64,000 bases of DNA from positions 28,756,959 to 28,820,958 of the forward strand of contig OY821522.1 of the NCBI GenBank assembly GCA_963682025.1. Reading direction: 5' to 3'. Positions within the stretch are counted from its first letter, which is position 1; every line of letters begins with the position of its first letter. The DNA is from Cordilura impudica (lineage: Eukaryota; Arthropoda; Insecta; Diptera; Scathophagidae). Below are positions 22,679-34,228 of the stretch, piece after piece. The notes below the pieces were generated by a model. It saw only the letters and a list, made by a program, of their open reading frames with translations. It had not been told where the DNA came from and made no database searches. A program made the position numbers and the translations under genes.

Positions 22679-25402
22679 AAGTTTTCCGATAATAATCTTA
22701 TCGCTTGGAAATTGTTGAAGTTAACTAATAATAGATTTGATGGAATAATAGGCAATAATATTTGAAACCTTTAGGTGCAAAAATTTGTTTAGAAGAACGG
22801 TATATCCAGATTAATGATAGAAAAATTTTTTTTATAAAAACATTTCTTACAATAGTGACGAGATTCATGCATTCGAATTTTTAGATTTCAATAAAGAGAA
22901 CATTAAAGAACTTTTTAGAGCCGACATGAATTCCGAAGAAAACGAGTTTCTTCGTGATCTTATAGGTAAAAATAGTGACTTTTTATTTCATGAAGGTGAT
23001 TCACTTACTCATACTCATGAGATAAAATATACAGATATCCCAAAATCCATGAAGAAGAAATTAACAGGCAGATCCAAGAAATGATAAAACAGAAAATAGT
23101 TGTAGAGAGTAACTCTGCCTATAATTCTCCTATCTGGGTTGTTCCACAGAAAATGGACCAATCGGGCAGGAAGAAGTGGCGCATTGTTTTTGACTACAGA
23201 ACGAGATAACGGTGGACGACATATATCCAATACCCAATATAGAAAGTATATTGGACAAATTAGGGAAATCTGTTTATTTTACAACGTTGGATTTAGCCAA
23301 GAGTTTTCACCAAATTCCCATGAATACAAACGATAGAAAAAAAAACAGCCTTCTCGACTCCCTTGGGACATTTTGAATACAACAAGATGCCCTTTGGATT
23401 GAAGAATGCTCCAGCAACCTTTCAACGTCTTATGAGCTCTGTACTTAGAGAATATATTAATAAAATTTGCGTTGTTTATTTAGATGACATTTTAATTTTT
23501 AGTACATCGTTCACAGAGCATGTACGGAGTATCAACAAAATTTTTCAGAAATTACGAGAGCATAATCTGAAGATACAGCTCGACAAATGCGTTTTTTTTT
23601 TGGCGAAAGAAACTAAATACCTCGGTCATGTTCTGAGTGAGGAAGGTCTAAGACCTAACCCAAATAAAATTGATGCTATTCAGAAGCTAAAGCTTCCTAA
23701 AGCAACTACAGATAAAATCTTTCGTAGGAGTTACGGGGTACTACCGGAAATTTACTAAAGACTGCAAAAGTTGTACAGGGATTAACTAAATATCTAAAGA
23801 ACAATACGAAAACTAATCTCAAGGATCCTAATTATCAGAATTCCTTTGAAAAATTTAAAAAGTTGATCATTAACCCACCGATACTTAAGTATCCAGACTA
23901 TTCAAAAAATTTAAATTGACTACTAATGCAAGTGATTATGCTGTAGGTGTCGTATTGTCTCAGAAAAATCATCCAATTGTTTGGGCAGTAAACTACTTCC
24001 GTCCATATCTATAGGGCAGGCAATTTGAGCTATTTACGGACCATCAACCATTGGTTTGGCTTCATTCAAAAACCAAGGGTAAAGATATAAATCAAAGACT
24101 GCAGCGTTGGCTGTTGAAGTTGGGAGAGTATGATTTTAAAATAAGTTACATCAGAGGTAAATAGAACGTTGTAGCCGACTTTATGAGCCGTATAAATGCA
24201 CCAAATTGTAATATTTTCATGGCGGATGATCAAATGAGTGTGGCTGCAACCATCCATTCTGAATGATAATTTTTTTAATTTGGACTGATACAAAACTAGT
24301 GAAACTCAAACATAGAATTTTTTTAAACACTAACGATATCATAACAGGTACAATGACCGATATAATTTGAAGGAATATAACTATCAAGAGGAATTTTAAA
24401 ATAGGCATTTACACCGAATTGTCTGATCATTTGTACAATAAAGTACAATAAAAGCTAATTGAAATATTCGGTAACTCAATAAAATTTGTCCGATATGTTT
24501 ATCACGCTAATGAAATGCAGAATGAAGATGAATTGTATAGATATATAGCAAGGTACCATAAAAATGAAACAGGTCATGCAGGAATTAACGAAAATTATTG
24601 TGGTTTGAAAACAAAAATTTATTTTAACAATCTTAAACATTCTTCCAAATATGATAGGAAACCAATAAAACAAAAATTTCATGTTACAGAAACACCAAAA
24701 GATGTTAATGAAATGGTACATATGGACGTATATACAAATAAGAAATACAGTTTTTTATATTTCACTGACAAATTTTCAAAATACGCAGTTATGTTATATT
24801 TAGAAGACAGAAATAGCTGTACAATAGTATAGAAAATTAGACTCTATATATCAATGAGAGGTAAACCAAACAAAATAGTTACAGAAGAATAGTTAAAGAA
24901 CTTTTTACGAGAGGAAAATATTACAGTTCATTTCACCAAACCTAACAACCATACGGGAAATGCAGAGATCGAAAGATTACATAGTAGCATATCAGACAAG
25001 TTTAGAACATTAGAAGTTCAACGATCAGAATTATCAGTACAGGAGCGAATGTATAAATGTGTTGAATGGTATAATAAATACATTCACTCAACAACGATGA
25101 GCAGACCATTTGATGTAATATAAGGAACAATAGATAAAATAAAATTATATAATCGATTAAAAAACTTTAAGGATAGAATTATAACTAAAAGAAATTTGAA
25201 TAGGGAACAATTTAGTTATGAAAAATCAGAAGAATATGTGAAAAATTATAAATCTTTAAGACATAAATACGAACCTCGATATAGAAAACTGAAAGTAGAT
25301 AATATCCTCCCAGCTAACATTATACGTCCCTTTAAATTTACAGATTCACTGGATATTACGGCTTGCGATTCTAATCCTACTAATAACACCGGTAATGAAT
25401 AA
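22679..25402 (+). pseudogene. Endogenous retrovirus pol (PR-RT-RNase H-IN)
   Basis: Strongly degraded. The protease region (22680-23000) is frame-shifted. RT is recognisable from about 23140; the open segment 23363-23758 carries '[16 protein letters not shown]' and the intact 'YLDD' catalytic box. RNase H pieces follow (23920-24200, 'LFTDHQPLVWLHSKTKG'). Integrase pieces lie at 24480-25130 ('HMDVYTNKKYSFLYFTDKFS', then 'NHTGNAEIERLH'), and an integrase C-terminal tail reaches a stop at 25402. Multiple stops and frameshifts; incapable of encoding an enzyme. Confidence 0.75.
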
Positions 25403-25422
25403 CTTATTGATTCAACCTATAA

Positions 25423-26735
25423 ATGAAAGCGATGGTCGAGGCATACTCAACGATAGTTCACACCCTTTATCTAAGTGAAATCCATGAAATAATTAGCCAC
25501 ATTGAAAATAGCATACAGCAGTCTAACATAAATAAACAAGTCTTACAAGCTCAGCGTAACAGGGTTATAATAAAATTTCGTACTCTACAATTGAATAGAG
25601 GTATGAAATGGATGGCAGGAACTATGGACGAAGAAGATAGGAAAACAATACAGAATCATTTACAAATTATAGAAAACAATAATCATAATATAATAGAAAC
25701 CGCAAACAAACAAATCAAGATTACAAATCATTTCAATGAAACACTAACTAAAAACACACTATTAAATCAGATAGAGATATTCTGGGAAAAATCAATTCAA
25801 TACAGAAGAACTTAGATATTTTTTTACATATTCTTTATCTTGATTTGGTGCTAAAGATTAAAACATTGGATGAACAGATTGAAGATAATATTATTGAAGC
25901 TAACCACAATCTTATGACTAACAATATACTAACACCAGATGAAATTAATGACTTAAATATTGAATTCAATAAATAACAATAAATACAATTAACAGTTGCT
26001 AAATACCAGAACGAACATATTATATTTTTTATAAAGATACCACTAAATATTATTACAGTCCCAAAATCATTGATTCTGCCAAATAAAAACAAGGAAGGTT
26101 TTGAATTGGATGTAAGAAAACAAGAAATTGTCATTATCAATAATACTGTTTACAATTACAATGGCAAATCAATATTTCCAATCTAAAAAAATCAAACATG
26201 TATTTTTAGTAATACGCAAAAGTGTTACAAAATTCTCTATAATAAAGAAGAAATTTTAGAGGTTGAACAGGGAATGGTACTTCTAAAGAATGTAAATGCT
26301 GCAAAGGTAGAAAATAACTGCGACAGCAGCAAGTTAGTTTTAAATGGAAATCAACTTCTTAAATTTAATGATTGCGAAATAAAAATTGATGGCAATAGTT
26401 ATGAAAATAGACAAAAAGAATATAAAACCAGTTTTGCATTATCGCCAAATTTTAAATTTAAATATTACGGAAAGAACTATTTCTTTGGATCAAATAGCAA
26501 TAAGTGAAGTAGAAAATATAAAAGCCATAGAAGAATTAAAATTTCATAAAGCAATACATTTCAATTATATAATTGGTAATTATTTTCTAAATGTCTGTAT
26601 TACAATTATATGTTTGACTTTTATAATCATAATTTATAAGAAATACAAAAAATCTCTTAAGAAAATCCAGGAGAATTTTCAATCTAAGGAGGGAGGAGTC
26701 CAATGGAACACTGAACTCAACAGATTCCATCGAAC
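25423..26735 (+). pseudogene. Endogenous retrovirus env remnant
   Basis: Third gene of the provirus, positioned after pol and ending against the polypurine tract. An open segment at 25423-25815 is helical and polar; more pieces follow in other frames at 25835-26190 and 26274-26507. The last piece has a hydrophobic membrane-spanning stretch at about 26566-26641 followed by a Lys/Tyr-rich cytoplasmic tail, the layout of gypsy-type envelope glycoproteins. At least three frame breaks and internal stops destroy it. The call rests on position, the terminal membrane segment and overall similarity. Confidence 0.6.
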
Positions 26736-28014
26736 TTGAAAACCCTATATCTAGCATAAGCATAAATTATCAAGAATAGAATAAATACCATATTTCATAT
26801 GGAAAACTTACTTCATTTATTGAAACTTTGATACCTTTGTGTTCATCATTAACCAGAACAAAGAGTTAATAAATTTTGTATGGAAATTTTGTTTATTCAT
26901 TTCAGTTCATTCATTTAAAATAAATGTCAAATCACCAAAATTACAGTTTTAAAACGGAAACAAAGTGCCAATAAACTTTCGTATAAGAACTCACTTTGTT
27001 TTCATTTACTTCCTACAAAATACAATATTGTTTTATGACCAACCACTTAAACGTTCTATAAAAAACAAGTAAAAAAATTATAGTCGGTCTAGACCGGCTA
27101 TACGATACCCTATACAATGTGTTTTGAGACCCTATTTCTTAGGCCCAACTAATTGGATATAGAAAATAAGAATAAACTAAAATTGGGAGGCATTTTTATT
27201 AATTTTTTTGGCTGCAGATATGAAAAAGTTCATATCGGATGCCATGTCTATATGGAGACTAGGTCCAAAAATGGACCGATCCTGACCATGGTTGGCAAAG
27301 TCTCTTGTATTTTGCGAAAATATGAACAAACAAAATTTGAGATGAATCAGTGCAATATTTTTGTTTTTTGATAGATTTAAGTGAAGATCGGGAAGCAGCT
27401 CTATATGGGGCCTATGACTAAGAGTGGTCCCATAGGGATCGTTTTTGGACTACACATTAATGGATGTTATAAACACATACAAACCCAATTTGACTAAGGT
27501 CTATACAACATTTTGGATCTTATGGCAATTTATGTAAATTTCATAGGGGACATTTGTATGGGGGCTAGGTCTGAACATGGACCGATTCTCACCAATTTCA
27601 ATAGCGCTCATCCCATGGCCGACAAAGGCTTTTATATATCAAATTTCATTGAAACATATTCATATTTGCGACCTGCAGTTTGATTACAAGGTTTACATGG
27701 ACACACAGACGGACAGACGGACGGACGGACGGACGGACATTGTTAAATCGACTCAAAAAGTGATTCTGATTCGATCGGTATAATAAAAGATGGCTCAAAT
27801 ATTTTTGGTAGTTGCAAACAGCAGCACAAAGTCATTATACCCAAACCACATAGTCGTATAGGGTATAAAAACCAATAGCATAAGCATATTTTGTATTGTA
27901 TGAATATTGTTTTAGATTAAGAATATTTTTGTATAAAGATATAGAAAATAATAAAGAAAAGGGCAGTTCATATTAACAACTCAACCAAATGAGTTCGTGG
28001 ACTTTTATTTAACT
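26697..28014 (+). repeat. 3' LTR of the endogenous retrovirus, with nested insertion
   Basis: Begins AGTCCAATGGAAC directly after a purine tract (AAGGAGGGAGG, 26687-26696) and ends TTTATTTAACT. It is interrupted at 27067-27868 by a Helentron-like repeat within an A-run that is uninterrupted in the 5' LTR (near 21035-21045). It lacks one unit of the tandem duplication present in the 5' LTR. Confidence 0.8.
27067..27868 (-). mobile_element. Helentron-like repeat family A, copy 2 (in 3' LTR)
   Basis: Same architecture as copy 1; the palindrome has one mismatch (…GACCGGCTA). The microsatellite is expanded: CAGACGGACAGACGGACGG and more at about 27705-27740. The empty site in the 5' LTR shows the insertion fell in CTATAAAAAA/AAAACCAA, placing the element ends at CAAGTA... 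and ...GGGTAT and indicating no clear target duplication beyond the A-run. Confidence 0.8.
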
Positions 28015-28209
28015 CACATTGTGATCTGGCTTCATCACTTTGCCGAGCACGAGATTCTCTTCTTCTGAATCGTTGTTGCACACTGTATGCTTCGTTGATC
28101 TCTTCTGACTCTTGCGCACGATTTCCAACCACTCTGGTTCGAACGACATTTCGATGCCGCGTTGCATCCTGAGAGCACGGCTAATGTTAACATGAACTCT
28201 TCTTGGCAT
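28015..28209 (-). pseudogene. Helitron protein N-terminus (H1)
   Basis: The minus-strand frame starts at ATG 28209-28207 with 'MPRRVHVNISRALRMQRG', the typical start of insect Helitron Rep/helicase proteins. It runs 65 residues into the retroviral LTR junction at 28014. The continuation of the Helitron protein lies beyond the provirus, below 20514. Confidence 0.75.
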
Positions 28210-28775
28210 CGTAACACAAATTCACAATTACATATATATTTCGTAAATGGAAAATATTTTAGTTGAAAAATCAAAAATGATAAAAATATCCGAAAGTCAA
28301 AAAGAATATAAATTTTTAAAGAACAAGTTATTCAGTAATAAATCATTTTTTTAAATTAGAGCACTTATATAAGCTTAAATTTAAATATATTATTTTAAGT
28401 TCCAACTTTGCTATTAAATTATGTGACGGAAGATCTGGCAAATGAAGTATATTGAAAAGTCTTTTGATAAATTCACTACTTCATCTTCTACTACCGCAGA
28501 AACAATTAACTTGAATGAAAATAGCGGATATTTAAATTATTGTTTTGCTGCTAAAATTGTCATATGGAAGTTACCCCATCCATTTATCCAATACCGACCA
28601 TTTTCAGCACAGCTACTCACACTTATAATCTATGAACTCACACACCCGCCCACTAGACATTTTTTAATGCTTTTTTTGCTAAACCAGCACCGAATGTATT
28701 GGTTTGTAAATCGGTTGAGTGGTTCTCGAGTTTTAGCGAGACTAACACACAGCGTTGGATTATTATATATATAGA
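28210..28775 (-). other. Helitron H1 5' untranslated region
   Basis: Sequence between the Helitron start codon and its probable 5' end at 28775. On the minus strand the end reads TCTATATATATAATAATCC, followed by GTTAGTCTCGCTAAAACTCG and ACCACTCAACCGATTT. This arrangement is typical of insect Helitron 5' ends. Confidence 0.55.
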
Positions 28776-28857
28776 AGATATAAGATCGTACCTAAATATC
28801 TTTACATAACTATGTAGAAGATAAAAGATTGTACGTAAATATATTTACAAAACTATG
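28772..28857. repeat. 43-bp tandem duplication at the Helitron 5' end
   Basis: Units 28772-28814 and 28815-28857 both start TAGAAGATA and end AACTATG, with about five mismatches. A third TAG begins the next unit. The array begins exactly where the Helitron terminus is predicted. Confidence 0.7.
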
Positions 28858-29939
28858 TAGGGCCGAAGGCCTCTGCAGGCAGTTTCCAAATTTTTTGAAT
28901 TTTATTAACTTGTAAATTTATTTTATCACCGGCAGATATCGCTACAGTCGAAATATTGTAAAAAATATTATTAAATAGGCTCAGGTACAATTTCGTGGTG
29001 GTACATCTAGCTACAAGTATTTTATTAACCGACTATCATTTTGACTTAACGAATTTATTTTTATATGCTTAACGCTTTTTGCCTAGTTGTATTTTGAGGC
29101 GACTATCTAGAGTTCTGAAACTTTCAGCATTTGCTAGAGGTGGATAACAACGCATTATTTAATCGATTTCTATATGATCGCATAATATTTTCTCGCTATT
29201 AAACTGAAATTCTATAACAGCATGTCCTCAAAATTATTATTTATATATTATTTACAAAAACATTTTTTTTAGTATTTTCTACGATATAAAAAGTGCTGGA
29301 TGCACAATTTATACTTCTGGAGTTGAGCTCATAATTTATGATACACAATTCATAATTTCTGAAAAATATTATATTAAAAACAATAATTTATTTCCTACTT
29401 GTATGCCCTGTTGTGCTTCGCTACGACTTAAAGCGAGTTATTGACATGTATGTTTTCATATTGTAGTTTTCCTACTCTGGAGCATGCTATACATATTGCT
29501 GCATATGAGAAAAACATGGACTTTCCAAATTAAGTTCGGCAACACTTAACGATTGGCCTTGAATTTGGAGTATCATTTGGCTATTTCTTATTTTATGGAT
29601 TTTTGATTTTGGCGATTCCGCCCATATTTTTCACGACTACTCATATGGGTAACTAATGTACTTCTCAAAAGTTTCAAGACTGTCGCTATATATATGATTG
29701 TATCGAAGTACCACGCCCACTAATCCTATTCTGCCCATTTTTTATCTGACTGCTCACATTAATATCTGATGGACTCATACAAAGTTTCAATGTTTTCCCT
29801 TTTATAGTACGGAAGTTATATGATATTAAATAGGCCTCGATCACGCCTATTTTTTATCGACTTATAACATGGACTCGTGCAAGGTACCATGACTCTTACT
29901 ATTACAGTTCTAAAGATATATGACATTTAATATTAACTT
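28858..29939. other. Degraded repeat sequence, unclassified
   Basis: No gene found. The part at 29600-29935 has a reiterated pattern (CACGCCCA..., GGACTCATACAAAG/GGACTCGTGCAAGG, CCTATTTTTTATC), as in fly interspersed repeats. I cannot assign it. Confidence 0.35.
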
Positions 29940-30516
29940 TATGTTGGGGATGCCACGCCCCAGAGTAAAGAATACTTCAAGCATGCATTGATCTCATCTG
30001 CAGGGGTCGATCGTGGAATCACGATGCGACGTACATTGTAATGCTTCCAATCGTTTTTTATGGGCCATTGTATTTCTTCCAATAATTGCCGCTTGCTGCT
30101 TTTGCCACCACAGAACTTCCTGAGATATTGCATGTGAGATTTTTCAATCGCCTCTACGTTGGAGAAAAATTGCGTGTTGATTAATTTTGATGTATTCTAA
30201 ATTGATCAGTCATTAAGTACAAACAAATCAGTACATTCAGCTGCAAGTTTAATGCAGAGTTTGCTGTTCGTCCACCATCCAATAAAGTAGCAGTAATTCT
30301 AGACGAAGCATATGCAAATGAAATTTTTTTTCGCGATCGAATGACTGTCAAAATCAGTGATTTACAAATGTTTTTCCCATGCCACCAGGCTTATCTAAAA
30401 AAAAATCCACCGACTTTATTTTTTACAGCTTGCATGACGGTATCATAGGCATGGTGTTGATGGTAATTTAATTTGGGAACATTCAAATTCACAAATGCTT
30501 GCAATACATTGGGATC
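29940..30516 (-). pseudogene. Helitron PIF1-like helicase fragment (H2)
   Basis: On the minus strand, 'VLQAFVNLNVPKLNYHQ' (30430-30500) leads to a decayed Walker A ('KPGGMGKTF' in a shifted frame, ~30375) and 'ATLLDGGRTANSAL' (~30270). Next is a Walker B remnant with 'NTMAHKKRLEAL' (~30050) and 'VIPRSTPADEINACLKYSLL' (29960-30015). Homologous to the H1 helicase but a different copy. Frameshifts throughout. Confidence 0.7.
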
Positions 30517-31363
30517 ATACACATTAGGCTGGTTCATATATGACACTTTTTTTTGGTTTGTCGGTTTTTTTGTCGGCCAACCCGAATATATATTAAGCAC
30601 AGTGAAAAAATAGCACATTATTTTTTTAAATTTTTTTCATCAATGTTTAGGGGTCGCTACCGGACCCCAAACTTCAGTGGTTTTGAGATAAATTGCTGCT
30701 TTTAAAATTTATTCCATGTGTGCGTGTCTTAAAAATAATAAAACAAAACAAATTATGTACACCGTTAATACAATATAATTTCCCGAAGTTGTAAATATTT
30801 TAGATCCCGACCATTAATAGCTGTTTTTAGCCCTTGTCACGAAATTGTTTGTAATGTTCTTTTTCTAAAAACCAAATTTGATATAAAAATATATATGTAT
30901 ATAATAATTCATCATTTAAAACCAATATCAAAAGTTTTTTATTTGACTACTACATCAAGCATGCAATTTTCCGTTACGGTTTGTTTTTTAATGATAAATA
31001 AGTAGGCTATACGCAGCTTCCACACGCTGCAGCACGTGGATCGTTACAAATAGTGATTGTGTCTTCAAACATTTTGTTTATACACGGTTATAGTTTACCA
31101 TTAAAATATTGTACGCTGTTCGATAAAATCGTTTTTTAATGGAGTGTTGTGAAATAAGCATTGTAATAAATTTAAATAGGTACATTATACATATAATATT
31201 TTTTAAATCGGTGACACAAATAAGTTGGTTTAACGAATCTTACAATTGATTTTAATCCTAAGCTGGTGAGTTATAGAAAAACATATATTTAAAACAATAT
31301 ATAAAATAGTGTAACAACATATACTTCTACTTTATTAGACCAGCTTGTGGATAATTTTTTATA

Positions 31364-33492
31364 ATGGCTTCAAGTTCAACAGCATCGGTTACTCGCAATA
31401 GAACCACAGATATGCAAGAACAAACTTCCTACAAAAAAAGAGGTATTAAGTGCATTTTTTTACTACAAAATATATGTCAAATTAACCATAAGATGCTGTT
31501 GCTCTTCAACTGCAAACGATGTCTTAGCGATTTGGGAAATGGCCGCAATACCGACACAAACAAAAAGCGCGTAATAGATAAAATTGATATAATGTTTCAT
31601 TCTTGGCAAAAATTAAAGAAAAATAAGGAAAACAAAGCAAAGCGCTCAGGAGGCTTGAACAAAAAAGAACAAGACTGGTCAACTAGTTTGGAAGGTCTTT
31701 TCGATATTGCTCACGCTAATGCCTTAAACATGATTGTAATACAGGAGGATAAAAATTTTTGAAATGCTCAGCGAAAGGTCAGTCGGCATGGAAAAACAGA
31801 AAAAAAATGCTGGATCGATCGTATTCATAAGAGGGGTCGAATTGAACTATTGTCTTCGTCAAGTGCTGATGACCAAACTTTATCTACTTTAAAAGCTTCT
31901 GAACCAGCGGAAAAGAAAAAGATATGCAGAGGCAGAAAGAAAATTTTAAATGAAAATTTAGCTGTGAGTCTTGACGTTGCAAAGCTAAGTAACCGAAAGG
32001 CAGCTCTAGTTTTGACAGAAACAGTTAAACACATTGGTGGCGATTCTTCAAACTATAATATAAGCACTTCTTCTATTCGTCGACGGCGAATTGACTTCCG
32101 AAAAATCATGGCCGAGTCATTAAAAAGTAAGTTTAACCCTGACGTTCCATTCACAATTCACTGGGATGGAAAAATGATAGAAGATATCAGCGGAAATAAA
32201 ATCGTTGAACGTCTTCCAATCCTTGTATCTGGAATGGGAATTGATAAGCTGCTTGCAGTCCCAAAATTATCTGCTGGAACAGGTGTTGCAGCTGCGTCGG
32301 CAGTTTTTGACATCTTACTAGAATGGAACCTAAGCGAAAAAATCAAATGCATGAGCTTTAACACAACTGCAACAAATACTGGAAGAAGAAATGGTGCATG
32401 CTTTTTGTTGGAACAAAAGATGAATAAAGATATACTTTGGCTGGCATGTCGTCATCACATTCAGGAAATAATGCTTGAAGCTGTGTTTCGCCAGGCACTT
32501 GGTACTTTAACCGGGCCTGAAACATTGATCTTTAAAAAATTTAAGTTGGCCTGGAGCAAAATTAATCGGAAAAACTTTCAATCGGGAATTTCTGATCTTT
32601 AAAACAAGTGACATATATTGCAGATGAGATAATTTCTTTCGTTCAAATTCAGTTAAAACAGTTTCAGCCTCGAGACGACTATAAAGAGCAATTGAAGCTA
32701 ACTCTAATATTTCTAGGAGGTGTTCCCGAAAATGGAATTTCTTTCAGAGCACCTGGAGGTCTTCACCGAGCAAGATGGATAGCTAAAGCCATTAATTGTT
32801 TGAAGATTTATTTATTTAGAAATGAATTCAGGCTTAATGAAAGTGAAGCAGAATCAATAAGAGATGTTTGTATATTTGTTATTACAATTTACGTCAAGTA
32901 TTGGCTTGTAGCCCCTTCAGCGACTTATGCTCCAAGAAATGATCTACAGCTATTAAAGGACCTACAAAATTATGATGAAGTAAATGCGTTAATTGGAACT
33001 GTAGCCATTAAAAAATTATTTGGTCATCTTTGGTATTTATCAGAAGAACTCGTCGCACTCGCTTTTTTTGACGACCAAGATTCTGTTGATACAAAAAAGA
33101 AAATGGTGGACGCTTTAGATGTTGAAAGACCTGAGAACCCGTCGAAAAGAATAACATTAGACGCCAGTCTAATAAATAAGAAACAACTAGAAGACTTTGT
33201 TTCCAAAAATACTTTAAGATTTTTTAGCAAAACCGGCATTTCAACCAATTTCATAACGAAAAACGTTGAAGCGTGGGAAGAAGATGAGGATTACATAAAT
33301 GGTAGACGCGTAGCTCGTTCTATGAGAGTTGTTAACGATATAGCAGAACGAGGAGTGGCACTGATGGAAGAATATAATAAACTACATACCAACAATGAAG
33401 AGCAAAAGCAGTATTTATTGTTATTGGTGAAAGAATATAGACAAAATTACCCAGACTCAAGTAAATCAACTTTGCTCAAAAAATTATTTTAA
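31364..33492 (+). pseudogene. Transposase-like gene of the 8-bp-TSD transposon
   Basis: Starts at ATG 31364 and ends at TAA 33490-33492. One in-frame TGA (31760-31762) interrupts it, but the frame stays open on both sides. A +1/-1 shift near 32600 separates a 250-residue and a 294-residue open part. Motifs: 'IHWDGKM' (~32158), 'ERLPILVSG', 'AGTGVAAA', 'MSFNTTATNTGRRNGAC' (~32350), 'LACRHHIQEI' (~32450), and C-terminal 'RVVNDIAERGVALMEEYN' (~33330). I recall similar uncharacterised proteins in aphids and cnidarians with Asp where this copy has Asn in 'SFNTT', which would be a second lesion. A possible small intron near 31440-31490 is not excluded. Function as a DDE-type transposase is inferred. 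Confidence 0.6.
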
Positions 33493-34086
33493 ATAGCTTA
33501 ATATGCTTAATATTTAAAGGCAAAATATAAATATTTTATGTCTATCAGAATAAGTTTCATAAATTGACTGCATTTTTTTTTTTTTTTAATTAAAAACTTT
33601 TTTAATTAATATTTGTTTTTACTTTCCTTATACATTTGTAGTGAATAAATACAACTTAAGATTTTGAATATAGGTTTTCTAAACTTTTATTCGAGGGGTT
33701 TTAGTACCATTGTATAAATAGAGACCGAAAAACATATATACAAAACTTAAAGGAGGGTTGGGGAGGGGATTGGGAAGGGGATGCGTTTGCGGCATTTTTT
33801 TGTTTTTAAATAATTTTCTTAATTTAAAAGACAAATGTAAACAGATATCTTAGTATTCAATATTTTAAAATGTTCATCAAGTTTCCTGTAAGAACAGACG
33901 GACGGACGGACAAGAGTTGCTAAATCGTTTCAGAAAACGATTCAGAAAAAATTTTATACATTCTGTTTTACAAATATCATTCAATAAAAGTGATCATAAA
34001 AATATATAAATATATATATATTTTTTTTATACATACATATGAAAAAAGGAATAGAGGCAAAGATTTTTATCAAAAATTCCAATGTT
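33493..34086. other. Transposon 3' noncoding region
   Basis: AT-rich interior between the transposase-like gene and the right inverted repeat. It includes a poly-T run and a short GACGGACGGACAAG microsatellite at about 33896-33912. Confidence 0.5.
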
Positions 34087-34228
34087 TTGGATCCGGTAGC
34101 GACCCCTAAATCTTTCTTAAAAATTTTGAAAAATATTATGTGTTATTTTTTCACGGTGGTTAATATAAATTCCGGTTGGCCCATTACAAAATCCAATTTA
34201 TTATTTTATGAACCGCCCTAATACACAT

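Larger units (their letters stand above)
20514..28014 (+). mobile_element. Env-bearing endogenous retrovirus (errantivirus-type, Gypsy family)
   Basis: Complete LTR-to-LTR provirus: 5' LTR 20514-21187, primer binding site at 21187, gag, pol and env remnants, polypurine tract at 26686-26696, 3' LTR 26697-28014. LTRs start AGTCC and end AACT; AGT...-type LTRs with a TGGCGCAGTCGG primer site are typical of the 17.6/297 group. It is inserted in Helitron H1: the Helitron N-terminus resumes at 28015. No clean target duplication is visible. All three genes are broken, and the 3' LTR carries a Helentron-like insertion. Confidence 0.85.
17838..28775 (-). mobile_element. Helitron relic (H1), split by an endogenous retrovirus
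   Basis: Minus-strand Helitron whose coding parts run in order from 28209 (N-terminus) to about 17838 (helicase C-terminus), interrupted by a retrovirus at 20514-28014. The likely 5' end is TCTATATATATAATAATCC read on the minus strand from 28775, which parallels the other Helitron here (TCTATATATATAAAAAG from 34943). The Rep nuclease region is deleted and the helicase is frameshifted, so it is immobile. The 3' terminus was not located. Confidence 0.75.
30525..34220 (+). mobile_element. 3.70-kb DNA transposon with 8-bp TSD (hAT-like)
   Basis: Termini are TAGGCTGGTTCATA at 30525 and the complementary TATGAACCGCCCTA ending at 34220. Inverted repeats of ~135-140 bp extend inward to GGGGTCGCTACCGGA (30651-30665) and its mirror (34087-34108). 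ATACACAT at 30517-30524 and 34221-34228 is an exact 8-bp target duplication. Ignoring the element plus one duplicate makes the Helitron helicase frame continuous. TAGG ends and an 8-bp TSD suggest hAT; P and MULE elements can also give 8-9 bp. The encoded protein does not show an obvious hAT dimerisation domain, so the superfamily stays open. Confidence 0.85.

Noticed and set aside
28442..28774. 110-codon + strand frame
   Set aside because: It lies in the Helitron 5' noncoding region and has no recognisable motif; it reads through the Helitron end on the opposite strand.
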